A stretch of 64,000 nucleotides of DNA from JBDHTS01 sp044221445. GTDB lineage: Bacteria; Pseudomonadota; Alphaproteobacteria; Micavibrionales; Micavibrionaceae. The notes beneath the pieces were generated by a model. That model did not search any database and was not told where the DNA came from. It saw only the letters and a list, made by a program, of their open reading frames with translations. The stretch's first letter is position 1. Every line of letters begins with the position of its first letter. Shown piece after piece: positions 49,294-58,368 of this stretch. Both the position numbers and the translations under genes were made by a program. The stretch spans positions 25,617 through 89,616 of the forward strand of contig JBGAPF010000008.1 of assembly GCA_044221445.1 (NCBI GenBank). Direction: 5' to 3'.

Positions 49294-49857
49294 CTACCGC
49301 CCCTGTTCCGCAAGGCTTAAAAGACGGGAGGATATGCTGAGACCGGCGGCGCTGGCCGCGCTCGTATTGATATAGAGATGGATGCGCCGATCCTTCTGCA
49401 TCGACATCTCTATAATTCCGCCGTTGTCGGCGAAGCGGTCGATCGGGCTGACGGTCAGGATATTTTTGGCGGTCAGCATGGGTTGCAGATTTGAGAAATC
49501 CGCATCGCGCCCTTCAGGAATAACGACAACATTGCAGCCTGCGAGATCGTCGGGAGCATGCGTTTCGCGTATACTGATGACGTATTGCTGGGCGGTGCGG
49601 CCTTTAAGGGGAGACAGATAACCGTCAAACGGGTCGCCCCCGTAAAGGCACACGCCCAGATGGTTTGCGACGATGGCCGATGAGGGCCATGTCGTGAATT
49701 TCAAGAAGTTGTAAATCAGCCCGGCCTGGATCTTCTGCTCGAAGAGCTTTACCGGCGCCTCGCCGGCAGCCCTCGCCTGCCACGAAGAGCAGGCGAGCAG
49801 GACGATCGGCATGGCCATGACGATCGTCCGGCGCGAAAGGTGCATTAAAACTGCCAT
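49294..49857 (-). CDS. YfiR/DUF4154 periplasmic protein
   Basis: 187 residues. Signal peptide (MAMPIVLLACSSWQARA) then the DUF4154 pattern: KIQAGLIYNFLKFTTWP, LGVCLYGGDPFDGYL, CNVVVIPEGRDADF, ILTVSPIDRFADNGGIIEM, and the closing YINTSAASAAGLSISSRLL. In Pseudomonas YfiR is the periplasmic inhibitor of the diguanylate cyclase YfiN; here it lies between a TonB receptor and a hybrid kinase, so it probably tunes that kinase. Overlaps the receptor gene's end by 13 bases; a second ATG at 49845 gives a TAATG coupling and is an alternative start. Confidence 0.88.
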   Translation of the reverse strand: MAVLMHLSRRTIVMAMPIVLLACSSWQARAAGEAPVKLFEQKIQAGLIYNFLKFTTWPSSAIVANHLGVCLYGGDPFDGYLSPLKGRTAQQYVISIRETHAPDDLAGCNVVVIPEGRDADFSNLQPMLTAKNILTVSPIDRFADNGGIIEMSMQKDRRIHLYINTSAASAAGLSISSRLLSLAEQGR

Positions 49858-51881
49858 GTCACCTTTCCAAAGATGCTGGTGCCCGGTTCCGTCGTGTTGA
49901 CATTGGACGCGGGACCGAACTCCCTGCGCGATCCGCCGAACATGTTCTGCCCGACCAAATTGAGATGCAGGCTGTCGTTGATACGCCAGCCTAAATTCAT
50001 GTCGAGCCGGATATAATGGCTGATATCGTCCTTTGGCAGGCTGTCCACGTAATATGCCATCGTGTCGAGCGTCCAGTTTTCGCTCATGTTCCAGTACGAG
50101 CGGATATTGGCTTGGTTCTGCGGCGAACGGCCCTCCGCGCCTTCCTGGCTCTGACCCGCGAGAAGCGGTGCATGCAGTTCCGTATCAAGGTAACTGTAAC
50201 TGGCGGAAAGCTTCCAGTCGTCGGTCACGCTCCAGCTGCCGGCCAGTTCAAATCCGTATACCTGGCCGGACATACGGTTTTCCGCCAGGACCGGCAGGAC
50301 GAGATGAATAGGATCGACGCCGTTATTGACGGTGAAGGGCGTCAGCAGCGTACTGCTCGCCAGACTGTCGTAATCGTTGACGAAGGCTGTGGTGTCGATA
50401 GACATGGACGGCGTGATTTTATTGCGATAACCCACTTCATAAGCGACAAGTTTTTCCGAATCAAAATCCTTGTTTTCGGTCAGGACATATTCGGCGGGGT
50501 TCGGGCCGAATATTCCTGGCGGCAGAACGATGTTTGAAATGCTCAGATCCCGTTCGATCCGGCTTGGCGTCCTGACGGCCCTGGATACGGACGCCCATAC
50601 GGTCTGCCGTTCGTCCGGCGTCCACTGAAGGCTGGCGCTTGGCTGGATTTCCAGGCCCGTATAATCGTTTCGCTCGAATTTGGTGCCAACGGTCAAAAAC
50701 CAGTTATCGGGAACGAGGGTAATCTTGTCCTGCGCAAACAGCCCGAACAGATTCTGCGTCAGGCTGGCAGGGTCGAAATCGATTTCGGACGAGCCGCCGA
50801 TATTGTCCATGGTCAGACGGTAGTTGCCGCCGATGGCGATTTCATGGCGTCCTTTATGGGCGGGATTATACTGAATATCCACATCCAGCATCGAGCGCCG
50901 ATCATTCAGCAACATCTGCTTGCGCGTGGTAAAATCGACGAAAGACTGAAGTTTCAGCGTGGAGCCATCATCATAGTTGTGACGCCATACACCCAGAATG
51001 TTTCCGCCACCCGATTTGATCGTCTCTTCCTGAGTCCAGGAATAGGGCGCGGTCAGTGAAAAGGACTGGTTCAGTTCGTCGGTATTCGTCCGGTAAAGGT
51101 CCCCGTGGACCGTGATGCGGTCAGCCGATTCGCGGTCGCCCCAGTCCGTGCGAAATCCTGTCCGGTAATTTTGCCAGCCATCGTTCCCCTGGCCGCCGTC
51201 CGGATCCTTGAAGCTTCCCCGGTCAAAAGCGCGCGCATAAGCGCGATAATATGTCTTGTCGCCGATCTTGCCGCCATAGCGGGTGGTGACAAAACCGTTT
51301 TCATAATTTCCAGCCCCGGCACTGACCAGGCCGCCCTGCGTTTCCGCGGCGTTTTTGGTAATAATGTTGATGACGCCATTGACAGCATTCGCCCCCCACA
51401 GCGCGCCGCCTGGCCCGCGTACGATTTCGATCCGGCTGATATCTTCGAGCGGCAGATCCTGCACTTCCCAGAACGTTCCGGCGAACAGAGGATTATAAAC
51501 GGTGCGCCCGTCAATCATCACAAGAATTTTGTTGGCGGATGTACTGTTGAAACCCCTGATGCTGACGGCCCAGCTGTTCGAATCGGCGCGGGCGACATCG
51601 ACCCCCGGCGCAAGACGCAAAAGTTCAGGGACGGAGGTAAGGCCCGAGCGGGCTATATCTTCCTGGGTAATGACGTACACGGCGGCGGGCACATCGGCGA
51701 CATCCTCGATTTTTTTGGAAGCGGACACGACCTGGGCGCTCAAAAGCTGTTCAGGCGCCAGATCGAAATAATCATCCGTTGCGGCCTGGCCCGTCAATGA
51801 AAAGGCGCCGCAACAGAGAAGAAACATACCAAAGCATGGTAGAGACCTTTTTGTTATGAAGTCCCGCGTAACGTAAAGCAT
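49845..51881 (-). CDS. TonB-dependent outer-membrane receptor
   Basis: 678 residues from the ATG at 51881. Signal peptide CFGMFLLCCGAFSLTGQA, then a TonB-box-like region (EQLLSAQVVSASKKIEDV), plug domain PAAVYVITQEDIARSG, LAPGVDVARADSN, IRGFNSTSANKILVMIDGRT, IEIVRGPGGALWGANAVNGV, and a 22-strand barrel ending GTSIFGKVTWQF with terminal Phe. Substrate unknown; not clearly a siderophore type. The link to a YfiR protein and a hybrid kinase resembles signalling-coupled vitamin or nutrient uptake. No Fur-like site could be recognised upstream. Confidence 0.92.
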   Translation of the reverse strand: MLYVTRDFITKRSLPCFGMFLLCCGAFSLTGQAATDDYFDLAPEQLLSAQVVSASKKIEDVADVPAAVYVITQEDIARSGLTSVPELLRLAPGVDVARADSNSWAVSIRGFNSTSANKILVMIDGRTVYNPLFAGTFWEVQDLPLEDISRIEIVRGPGGALWGANAVNGVINIITKNAAETQGGLVSAGAGNYENGFVTTRYGGKIGDKTYYRAYARAFDRGSFKDPDGGQGNDGWQNYRTGFRTDWGDRESADRITVHGDLYRTNTDELNQSFSLTAPYSWTQEETIKSGGGNILGVWRHNYDDGSTLKLQSFVDFTTRKQMLLNDRRSMLDVDIQYNPAHKGRHEIAIGGNYRLTMDNIGGSSEIDFDPASLTQNLFGLFAQDKITLVPDNWFLTVGTKFERNDYTGLEIQPSASLQWTPDERQTVWASVSRAVRTPSRIERDLSISNIVLPPGIFGPNPAEYVLTENKDFDSEKLVAYEVGYRNKITPSMSIDTTAFVNDYDSLASSTLLTPFTVNNGVDPIHLVLPVLAENRMSGQVYGFELAGSWSVTDDWKLSASYSYLDTELHAPLLAGQSQEGAEGRSPQNQANIRSYWNMSENWTLDTMAYYVDSLPKDDISHYIRLDMNLGWRINDSLHLNLVGQNMFGGSRREFGPASNVNTTEPGTSIFGKVTWQF

Positions 51882-51992
51882 CGATTTAAGCTCTTTGATT
51901 TTTATAGTTTTTTTAACAAACGGAGGCGAAAATTTTAACAGCAAAATGCAAAAGTAAAAGATTGGAAATTTTTTACAAAATATGGAACTTTT

Positions 51993-52907
51993 TTAAACGA
52001 TATGCTCCGGCGACAGCGGGCATTCGGCACGTTCGTCGCCCAATTCGATCTGAATCGTGGCATGTCCTATGCCGAACCGATCCTGAAGGTTTACGCCCAA
52101 AGTCCGGATAAAGGCATCGCCCGGATGGCCGTCATTCATCATCAGATGTACGGATAAAGCCGATTCGGTCGTGCTCATCGCCCATATATGAAGATCATGC
52201 AGGCTTTTGACGCCCGGAGTCGCCTGCAGAAACGCCCTTACGGCTTCGGGGTCGATATGGGCGGGCACGGCATGAAGCGCAAGGCCCAGAGATTCTTTCA
52301 GCAGGCCCCATGTTCCGGCAATAATGACCATCGAGACGGCAAGGCTGATCATGGGGTCGAGCCACAGCCAGCCTGTCGCCAGGATCAGCCCCCCGGAAAT
52401 GACAACGCCTAAGGATACGGCGGCATCCGCCGCCATGTGCAGATAGGCCCCGCGAATGTTCATATCCTGTTTCGAGCCATTGATGAACAGCAGCGCGGTC
52501 AGACCGTTGACCAAAACGCCCAGGGCGGCGACGGCCATGACGGTATAGCCGGTGACGTCTTCGGGCGCAGACAGGCGCACGAACGCTTCGCGCACGATGC
52601 CGCCCGTGACGACCAGCAGGAATACGGCATTGGCGAGGGCAGCGAGGATGGAAGAGCTTCGTAACCCGTATGTATAGCGCACGGTCGGTTTGCGATTGGA
52701 AAGCCAGAGGGCGCTCCACGCCATGAACAAACCCAAAACGTCGCTTGCGTTATGACCCGCATCGGCCAGAAGGGCGAGTGAGTTGGCTTTCAGGCCATAG
52801 ACGATCTCGGCCAGGATGAAAGCGCTGTTCAAGGCAATGCCAATGACGAAGGCGCGTCCCTGGGCGGGCGCATGGTTATGGTCGCAATGGCCGTGTCCGT
52901 GCATCAT
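51993..52907 (-). CDS. Cation diffusion facilitator (Zn/Co efflux type)
   Basis: 304 residues. Histidine-rich N-terminus MMHGHGHCDHNH; six helices with LADAGHNASDVLGLF (HxxxD metal site) in helix 2 and LHMAADAAVSLGVV in helix 5, the paired sites of the CzcD/ZitB subfamily; a C-terminal cytoplasmic domain with SLHDLHIWAMSTTESALSVHL and IGHATIQIE. Exports Zn2+ or similar cations by proton antiport. Its ATG overlaps the stop of the Mla lipoprotein gene by four bases, so it is co-translated with a lipid transporter operon, which is unusual. Confidence 0.92.
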   Translation of the reverse strand: MMHGHGHCDHNHAPAQGRAFVIGIALNSAFILAEIVYGLKANSLALLADAGHNASDVLGLFMAWSALWLSNRKPTVRYTYGLRSSSILAALANAVFLLVVTGGIVREAFVRLSAPEDVTGYTVMAVAALGVLVNGLTALLFINGSKQDMNIRGAYLHMAADAAVSLGVVISGGLILATGWLWLDPMISLAVSMVIIAGTWGLLKESLGLALHAVPAHIDPEAVRAFLQATPGVKSLHDLHIWAMSTTESALSVHLMMNDGHPGDAFIRTLGVNLQDRFGIGHATIQIELGDERAECPLSPEHIV

Positions 52908-53557
52908 TCACCTGGAACAGATAAAGGTTTTACGACCGGGGCGATCCTTGAAAACCCTTTCGCCAAAATAGATTGCAGCAGAGACTCAAGGCCGGTCGTG
53001 ATCGCCGTAAGATCGTCACTCGAAGACTTGCCGTATTCCGCAACGACAAAATCGGCGGCGACTTTCTCGTCCGGCAGGGAGATCAGGCTGAACCGCACGG
53101 ATTCATAGAGAGCCGGTTCGCCCGTCGGGGCGCCTTTGTAAACGGGCTGGAACTCCGTTACCTTCACAGCCAGGCGGTATCGCGCCGACAGGCCAAGATC
53201 GGGAGAGACAAAAGTCGTGCCCGGCAGGCTTTGCTGGCCGGAGCGAATAATAAAATCCCCGAGCAGACGATCGAGCGGCGAGGGCCATTGAGCGGCGGCA
53301 TAATAATCGAGACGGCGGCCCTGGTCCCAGTACAAGGCAATGCGGTCGCTGTCGAACCCGGCGGGAACTTCCGGCACGGGGACTTCGATAATAGTCGATC
53401 CCGTTACCGGCGCGGACGGCGACACGTTGTCCGTGAAGCGCGGATGTAAAACATAGATGGCGGGCGGCGGCTCATTCGATTGCAGCGAGGCGCAGCCGCC
53501 GGGCAGCAGAAGCGCAAGAGCGGCAAAAAACAGGTAAGGCGCCTTGTATCTGGTCAT
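52904..53557 (-). CDS. ABC transport auxiliary lipoprotein (PqiC/LptE-like, DUF330)
   Basis: 217 residues. Lipobox LLPGGC after YLFFAALAL, so a lipoprotein. Then IYVLHPRF, IIEVPVPEVPAGFDSDRIAL, DYYAAAQWPSPLDRLLGDFI and SARYRLAVKVTEFQPVY, the pattern of the ABC-type auxiliary component family that accompanies MCE/MlaD transporters. Likely the outer-membrane partner. Four-base overlaps with mlaD before and the cation efflux gene after. Confidence 0.88.
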   Translation of the reverse strand: MTRYKAPYLFFAALALLLPGGCASLQSNEPPPAIYVLHPRFTDNVSPSAPVTGSTIIEVPVPEVPAGFDSDRIALYWDQGRRLDYYAAAQWPSPLDRLLGDFIIRSGQQSLPGTTFVSPDLGLSARYRLAVKVTEFQPVYKGAPTGEPALYESVRFSLISLPDEKVAADFVVAEYGKSSSDDLTAITTGLESLLQSILAKGFSRIAPVVKPLSVPGE

Positions 53558-54450
53558 TTCCTGGTCTCCACGCCCTTATAGGACGGCTGATAGATCACAC
53601 TGGACGGGTTTTGCTTGAGCTTATCGGCGACGGCACGGATCGAACGCACCATTTCCTGCGTTTCGCGAGTGGTCGCGGTAATCTGGCGCAACCCGTCATC
53701 GGTGAATTTATTGATGTTGCCTTCATTGGAGGCGATCATGTGGTTTAATGATTTTACGGTCTGCTCCAACTGATCGGCGGCCTTGTTCATACGCTCCATC
53801 GTGGTTCCGAAATCGTTGCTTGCGGTCGAAAGGTTTTGCAAGGTGGTGGTGGCGTTGGCCACGTTCTGATCGCTTAAAAGCCCGTTCATATCGCGCGTCA
53901 TGCGTTCGATATTGTGAAGAGTGATGCTCATGACCGCCATATTCCCTCCCGTCAGGATATCGTTAAGCTTGGTGGTGATGTCCAGCACCTGCTTGTTGAT
54001 GGCGGGTATATCCTCGAACAGTTTGCTCAGTTGCGTGCCGCTGCCGTCGAGCACGGGATATTCTTCCCCCTGGACGCGGCGTGGCGGCGCATGATCCCCA
54101 GGTTCGGTCGTCAATTGTATAAAGACCAGCCCGGTGACGCCAAGGGTGGCGAGCGACGCCGTCGTGCGGGAGCGGACAGGCGTGTCTTCGCTGACTTCTA
54201 TATCGACCTTGATCAGATCGTTTCGCCCGGCGGCCAGCTGGATATCGGTTACCTTGCCGACCTGGACGCCTTTATATTGCACGTTCGCGCCCTGGTTCAG
54301 GCCGCTGACCGAGTCGGTGAAATAGACCGTGTAACGGTCGTAATGGCGCGTGTCGTGCGTGCCGGCCAGCCAGAGAAGAAAACCGATCGCTGCAACCAGG
54401 CAGGCGCTGACGAACAGGCCGACGATGAAATAATGCGCGTCTTTTTCCAT
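53554..54450 (-). CDS. mlaD: MlaD-family (MCE) lipid-binding protein
   Basis: 298 residues from the ATG at 54450 (AAAAAGG 6 nt upstream). One N-terminal membrane helix (YFIVGLFVSACLVAAIGFLLWLAG), then the MCE domain (YTVYFTDSVSGLNQGANVQYKGVQVG, VTGLVFIQLTTEPGD), and a long helical C-terminal tail (TLQNLSTASNDFGTTMERMN, TRETQEMVRSIRAV) of the kind that forms coiled-coil tubes in MCE assemblies. Moves phospholipids between the membranes with MlaE/MlaF. Confidence 0.92.
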   Translation of the reverse strand: MEKDAHYFIVGLFVSACLVAAIGFLLWLAGTHDTRHYDRYTVYFTDSVSGLNQGANVQYKGVQVGKVTDIQLAAGRNDLIKVDIEVSEDTPVRSRTTASLATLGVTGLVFIQLTTEPGDHAPPRRVQGEEYPVLDGSGTQLSKLFEDIPAINKQVLDITTKLNDILTGGNMAVMSITLHNIERMTRDMNGLLSDQNVANATTTLQNLSTASNDFGTTMERMNKAADQLEQTVKSLNHMIASNEGNINKFTDDGLRQITATTRETQEMVRSIRAVADKLKQNPSSVIYQPSYKGVETRK

Positions 54451-54452
54451 GG

Positions 54453-55211
54453 CTACCTTTTTCCCAATGCCGCACGCATGCGCGGCCCCTGAAAATATTC
54501 CTTTATCCACGGATGGGTGGACTTCAACATATCCTCAAGTGTGCCGGTTTCAACCTTTTTATCCACCAGCATGGCAATGCGGTCGCAAATTCCGGTCAGC
54601 GTGTCGAGGTCATGCGTGATGATCATAACGCTCAGATTCATGGCATTGCGAAGGGACAAGGTCAGTTCATCGAAAGCGGCGGCGGCGATGGGATCGAGCC
54701 CCGCCGTGGGTTCGTCGAAGAAAAGGATTTCCGGATCGAGCGCCAGCGCCCTGGCGAGCGCCGCGCGTTTCACCATGCCCCCTGAAAGCTGGGACGGAAA
54801 TTTGTCGGCGGCTTCGGGCCTGAGACCCACCATCTGGAGTTTGAGGCGGGCAAGGTCTTCGATCTCGCCGTCTGGCAGGTTCGTATGCTCCCTCAGGGGG
54901 AGGGCGATGTTGTCAAGAACCGTAAGGCCGGAAAACAGCGCGCCATTCTGGAACAGCACACCCCAGCGCTTCTGCATGCCGAGTTTTTCATCGCCGTCCA
55001 GTTTGACGATGTCGGTGCCGTCGACCAGCACTTTGCCTTCCTGCGGCCTGTTGAGGCCGAGGATAGTGCGCAACAGGACAGATTTGCCGGAGCCGGAGCC
55101 ACCGACAAGACCGAGAATTTCGCCGCGGTTCAAGTCCATGTCCAGATGGTCGTGCACAGTCTGACTACCGAAGCGGTTGAGCAGGCCCCTGATTTCGATC
55201 AATGCGCCCAT
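54453..55211 (-). CDS. mlaF: Lipid transport ABC ATPase
   Basis: 252 residues. Walker A GGSGSGKSVLL at ~39-49, Q-loop VLFQNGALFSGL, ABC signature LSGGMVKRAALARAL, Walker B ILFFDEPTAGLDP, and switch His in ITHDLDTL. The signature with MVKR rather than QQQR is typical of MlaF-type ATPases. Three bases after mlaE; the mlaD ATG follows two bases after its stop. Confidence 0.95.
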   Translation of the reverse strand: MGALIEIRGLLNRFGSQTVHDHLDMDLNRGEILGLVGGSGSGKSVLLRTILGLNRPQEGKVLVDGTDIVKLDGDEKLGMQKRWGVLFQNGALFSGLTVLDNIALPLREHTNLPDGEIEDLARLKLQMVGLRPEAADKFPSQLSGGMVKRAALARALALDPEILFFDEPTAGLDPIAAAAFDELTLSLRNAMNLSVMIITHDLDTLTGICDRIAMLVDKKVETGTLEDMLKSTHPWIKEYFQGPRMRAALGKR

Positions 55212-55214
55212 GGG

Positions 55215-56336
55215 TCAGATGCCGATCTGGGAAAAGACGATGGAGAATACGGCGTCGGCCAGGATCACCATGAAAATGGACTGCACGACCGCCACGGTCG
55301 TCAGCCTGCCGACGCTTTCGGCCGAGCCGGAGACGTTCATTCCCTGATACGTACCGATTACGGCGATCAGAAAAGCGAAGACCGGAGCCTTGATCATGCC
55401 GATGAAGAACATGGTAGGCGTGCCGACAGCCTGGACACGCAGCATATACTGGTCGAACGGGATCCCCAGCAGGGTGACGGACATGAGCGCCCCGCCCGCA
55501 AGACCCATGACATCGGCCAGAAACGTCAGGATCGGCAGTGTAACCAGCAGGGCGATGATACGCGGCAGCACAAGGATTTCAATCGGGTCGAGCCCGATGG
55601 TTTTCAGCGCGTCCACTTCCTCGCGCAGTTTCATGACGCCGATTTCCGCAGCGAAGGCACTGCCCGAACGGCCCGCCACCATGATCGCGGTGATCAGCAC
55701 GGCCATTTCGCGAAGCAGGGAGATAGCTGTGAGGTCTATGGTAAAAATGGCCGCGCCGAATTTCTGCAGCTGGATCGACGCCTGATAGGCGATCACCATA
55801 CTCATGAGAAACGCCAGAAGCCCCACGATCGGCAAAGCCTTGATGCCGGTTTCGTGAATATGGCGCACGATGGACGCCGGACGGAAATGGCGCGGATGGC
55901 GGAAATTTTTTATGAACCTTATGAAGATCAGGCCGATGAAGGAGACGATATCGTAAAGAAACGCAACGGTCGCTTCGACGCGTGATCCCAGCGCGATCAG
56001 CGCCTCCCGTAACGGCGGCGCGGCTTTTTCCCGGGGCGGCGGCGAAAAAGCCGGCGGCAGGAAGTCAAGCAGGGCTTTCTGACGGTCGTCCAGACGCGCG
56101 CCGCCTTCATTGAGCAACCGGCGCAGCTGCCATGCGCCCGCGGTATCGAGGCGGTCGATGGCGGAGGCGTCAACGGCGAAGGGGCGGGCGTCCGACTCCG
56201 CAAGCACAAGGCCGGCTTCTTTTTCAAGTTCAGACGCATTGAAGACGGTCCATTCACCGCTCAGGCGTAAAACGGCATGACCGTCTTCCTGATGAAAAGC
56301 CATAAAAGGCCTGGTTGTCCGGTCGCGCTGCGTCAT
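55215..56336 (-). CDS. mlaE: MlaE-family permease with N-terminal STAS domain
   Basis: 373 residues. Residues ~1-100 are a STAS-like domain (AVLRLSGEWTVFNASELEK, FAVDASAIDRLDTAGAWQL), in other bacteria a separate protein, MlaB. Then a MlaE permease with five helices: FIGLIFIRFI, IVGLLAFLMSMVIAYQAS, LITAIMVAGRSGSAFAAEIG, the conserved LREEVDALKTIGLDPIEILVLPR and IGTYQGMNVSGSAESVG. First gene of the operon mlaE-mlaF-mlaD-lipoprotein-cation efflux. Its start at 56336 has GAGG just upstream; the divergent yceI lies beyond. Confidence 0.93.
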   Translation of the reverse strand: MTQRDRTTRPFMAFHQEDGHAVLRLSGEWTVFNASELEKEAGLVLAESDARPFAVDASAIDRLDTAGAWQLRRLLNEGGARLDDRQKALLDFLPPAFSPPPREKAAPPLREALIALGSRVEATVAFLYDIVSFIGLIFIRFIKNFRHPRHFRPASIVRHIHETGIKALPIVGLLAFLMSMVIAYQASIQLQKFGAAIFTIDLTAISLLREMAVLITAIMVAGRSGSAFAAEIGVMKLREEVDALKTIGLDPIEILVLPRIIALLVTLPILTFLADVMGLAGGALMSVTLLGIPFDQYMLRVQAVGTPTMFFIGMIKAPVFAFLIAVIGTYQGMNVSGSAESVGRLTTVAVVQSIFMVILADAVFSIVFSQIGI

Positions 56337-56477
56337 AATCCTCAGCCGTCAATTCTGTACAGACAACCCTGAACGCTTTACCGCTGCGTTTTGTTCAGAT
56401 TGCCCTGTACATGTGTTCGCCGGACACCATATCATTCCGATTGTATAAACCCACGCTTTAATTCAGGAAACCACATC

Positions 56478-57053
56478 ATGAAACGCATTCTTCTCACTTC
56501 GCTGACAGCTTTGGCCCTGCTTCTCCCCGCTGCCGGCCACGCCGCCGACACTTATAAGTTCGATCCTAACCACACCAGCGTCCTCTGGCATGAAAACCAT
56601 TTCGGTTTTTCCAATCCTGCGGGCCGCTTCGGCATTACGGACGGTTCGGTTACGCTGGATGAGGCGAACCCTGCCAACAGCAAGGTTGACGTCACCATCG
56701 ATGTCAAAAGCCTGACTACCGGCATCGACAAGTTCAACGAGCATATCAAAAGCAAGGATTTCCTCGACGCCGACCAGTTCGCCACCGCGACCTTCAAAAG
56801 CACGAAAGTCGACGTGACGGGTAAGGATGCCGCGAAAGTCACGGGCGATCTGACCCTTCATGGCGTGACAAAGCCGGTCGTCCTCGACGTCAAGCTGAAC
56901 AAGATCGGCGAGCATCCCATGAACCATAAGAAAACAGCGGGCTTCACCGCCAGCACGACGATCAAGCGTTCGGATTTCGGCATCAGCATGTATGTGCCGA
57001 ACGTATCGGATGAGGTGAAAATCGATATCGAGGCCGAAGCCAGCGTGAACTAA
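56478..57053 (+). CDS. YceI-family periplasmic protein
   Basis: 191 residues. Clear signal peptide KRILLTSLTALALLLPAAGHAAD. The YceI lipocalin-like fold follows: YKFDPNHTSVLWHENHFGFS, GSVTLDEANPANSKVDVTID, FLDADQFATATFKSTKV, GDLTLHGVTKPVVLDV, AGFTASTTIKRSDFGISMY. Such proteins bind isoprenoid or amide lipids in the periplasm. ATG at 56478 has AGGAAA 9 nt upstream. Divergent from the mla operon; the 141-bp gap holds TCTGTACAGA and a second TGTACA but no clear promoter. Ends at a shared terminator. Confidence 0.93.
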   Translation: MKRILLTSLTALALLLPAAGHAADTYKFDPNHTSVLWHENHFGFSNPAGRFGITDGSVTLDEANPANSKVDVTIDVKSLTTGIDKFNEHIKSKDFLDADQFATATFKSTKVDVTGKDAAKVTGDLTLHGVTKPVVLDVKLNKIGEHPMNHKKTAGFTASTTIKRSDFGISMYVPNVSDEVKIDIEAEASVN

Positions 57054-57062
57054 AAATTATTT

Positions 57063-57099
57063 AAAAAATGGCGCGCCGCAGCAGGCGCGTCATTTTTTC
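57063..57099. terminator. Bidirectional terminator
   Basis: AAAAAATGGCGCGCC and GGCGCGTCATTTTTT form a 15-bp stem with one G-T pair around a 6-nt loop, with A and T tracts on both sides. It lies between the convergent yceI and HExxH genes and overlaps the latter's stop codon by a base or two; it can terminate both. Confidence 0.85.
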
Positions 57100-58162
57100 A
57101 AGGGCTAGGGCACGCAGGAAAGGCTGCCAGAGCCTTATCCGATTTGGCGCCGGGTCTTGCATGTAAATGGCGTTCCATGCCTTCCACGTATTGCTGTACC
57201 GCTAATTCTCCTGAACCCGTCTTAAACGCGCCTTCTTTTAACAGTCTGTCGGCGGTTTCGAGAAAAGCCTGAGGATCGCAGCTTGCTTTCAGCCTTGCGG
57301 ATTCGATAGCGGCCTCCTGCGTTTGCGGAGGAGCGCCTTCCGCTGCGAGAGTCTGGAAGATCAGAGTTTTTGCCGCTTTAATACCTTTTCGATAGTCTTC
57401 CCCGTTCCCCACATCCACTGCGGCTCTTTTTTGGCCGGGCCATTGGACCCCCGGTCCCGTATAATGACCCACGTCCAATGACATATCGAACAGCACCGGT
57501 ACGGCGCGGTCTAGTTCGTAGAACGAAATGGAGTCATCGGCTGCGGGCCCAAACACTTGATGGGTCAGTTTTACCGTGGCCCGGTCCGCATCAGTTTCGC
57601 CGGAAAGTTCTGATAAGGGATCGCCAAGATCCCTCTTGCGCACCTGACTGCAATGCTTGGCCTCATGTCCGGCATCAAGGCGTAGCTGCATCAGCAGCGA
57701 CCCGGTGTTTTCGATCGCTTCAGGATCGACATGAAGTTTTGCCGCTATCGTCAGTTTTTTGTCGGATAGGCCGGTAATGGACGACAGCATGACAATACAG
57801 AGCTTTTCGATTTTTTTATCAGGGACATAAGAAGTTTTGTACGATCCCGCTACTCCCATAGCCGCATTGAGGGCAAGAATATTCTGGCCGGCAAAATTAA
57901 AACGATCCGAAAACAACGGGGTAAGGAGTTGCGGCGTCTCGGATACCAGATCCTTAAGAGCTTGTTCAGAGTTTTTTCCGGATACGTCTCCGGGACCAAT
58001 GAGCAGCAGGTCCATCCCGGCAAGTTCGGGCAATCGCTCAAAAAATCCTGGGGTCAAGAGATTGCGGACGGTCTCAGAGGCATAAAGACTGTGTCTGCCA
58101 ACGCGTTGCACTATAACCGGCGAGGATATGTCGGGTATTGTAACAGGCTCCGATGCGTCCAT
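57098..58162 (-). CDS. Unknown protein with HExxH motif
   Basis: 354 residues, no signal peptide, no family recognised. AGHEAKHCSQVRKR at about 163-176 carries HExxH followed by Cys, and about 20 residues later comes SGETDADR, whose glutamate could be a third zinc ligand as in gluzincins. A smaller, apparently unrelated gene at 1986 shares only the HExxHC core and its size class. Codon use here is somewhat more AT-rich than in the neighbours. It ends at a good terminator and is transcribed alone. A metalloprotease is possible but unproven. Confidence 0.75.
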   Translation of the reverse strand: MDASEPVTIPDISSPVIVQRVGRHSLYASETVRNLLTPGFFERLPELAGMDLLLIGPGDVSGKNSEQALKDLVSETPQLLTPLFSDRFNFAGQNILALNAAMGVAGSYKTSYVPDKKIEKLCIVMLSSITGLSDKKLTIAAKLHVDPEAIENTGSLLMQLRLDAGHEAKHCSQVRKRDLGDPLSELSGETDADRATVKLTHQVFGPAADDSISFYELDRAVPVLFDMSLDVGHYTGPGVQWPGQKRAAVDVGNGEDYRKGIKAAKTLIFQTLAAEGAPPQTQEAAIESARLKASCDPQAFLETADRLLKEGAFKTGSGELAVQQYVEGMERHLHARPGAKSDKALAAFPACPSP

Positions 58163-58368
58163 GTTTTCCTCAGCTTGCGATGGAAGACAAGCTTATCATA
58201 AAAGGAATTTCGCCGTCAAAAGACATAACTATAAACAACAAAATCTTGTTATAATTCTTAAACTTAAGGGATTTTTTTGGGTTCTAAAAAGCCCTGTTAT
58301 GAGCTACACTCCTTTCAAGGCATTCCATAAAGATTAGCAGTAAAGCGGTTCCCTTGCGCCTCGACTCC

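Noticed and set aside
56337..56477. TCTGTACAGA and TGTACA between mlaE and yceI as a LexA or quorum-sensing box
   Set aside because: Does not match the alphaproteobacterial GTTC-N7-GTTC LexA box, and short palindromes of this kind are expected by chance.
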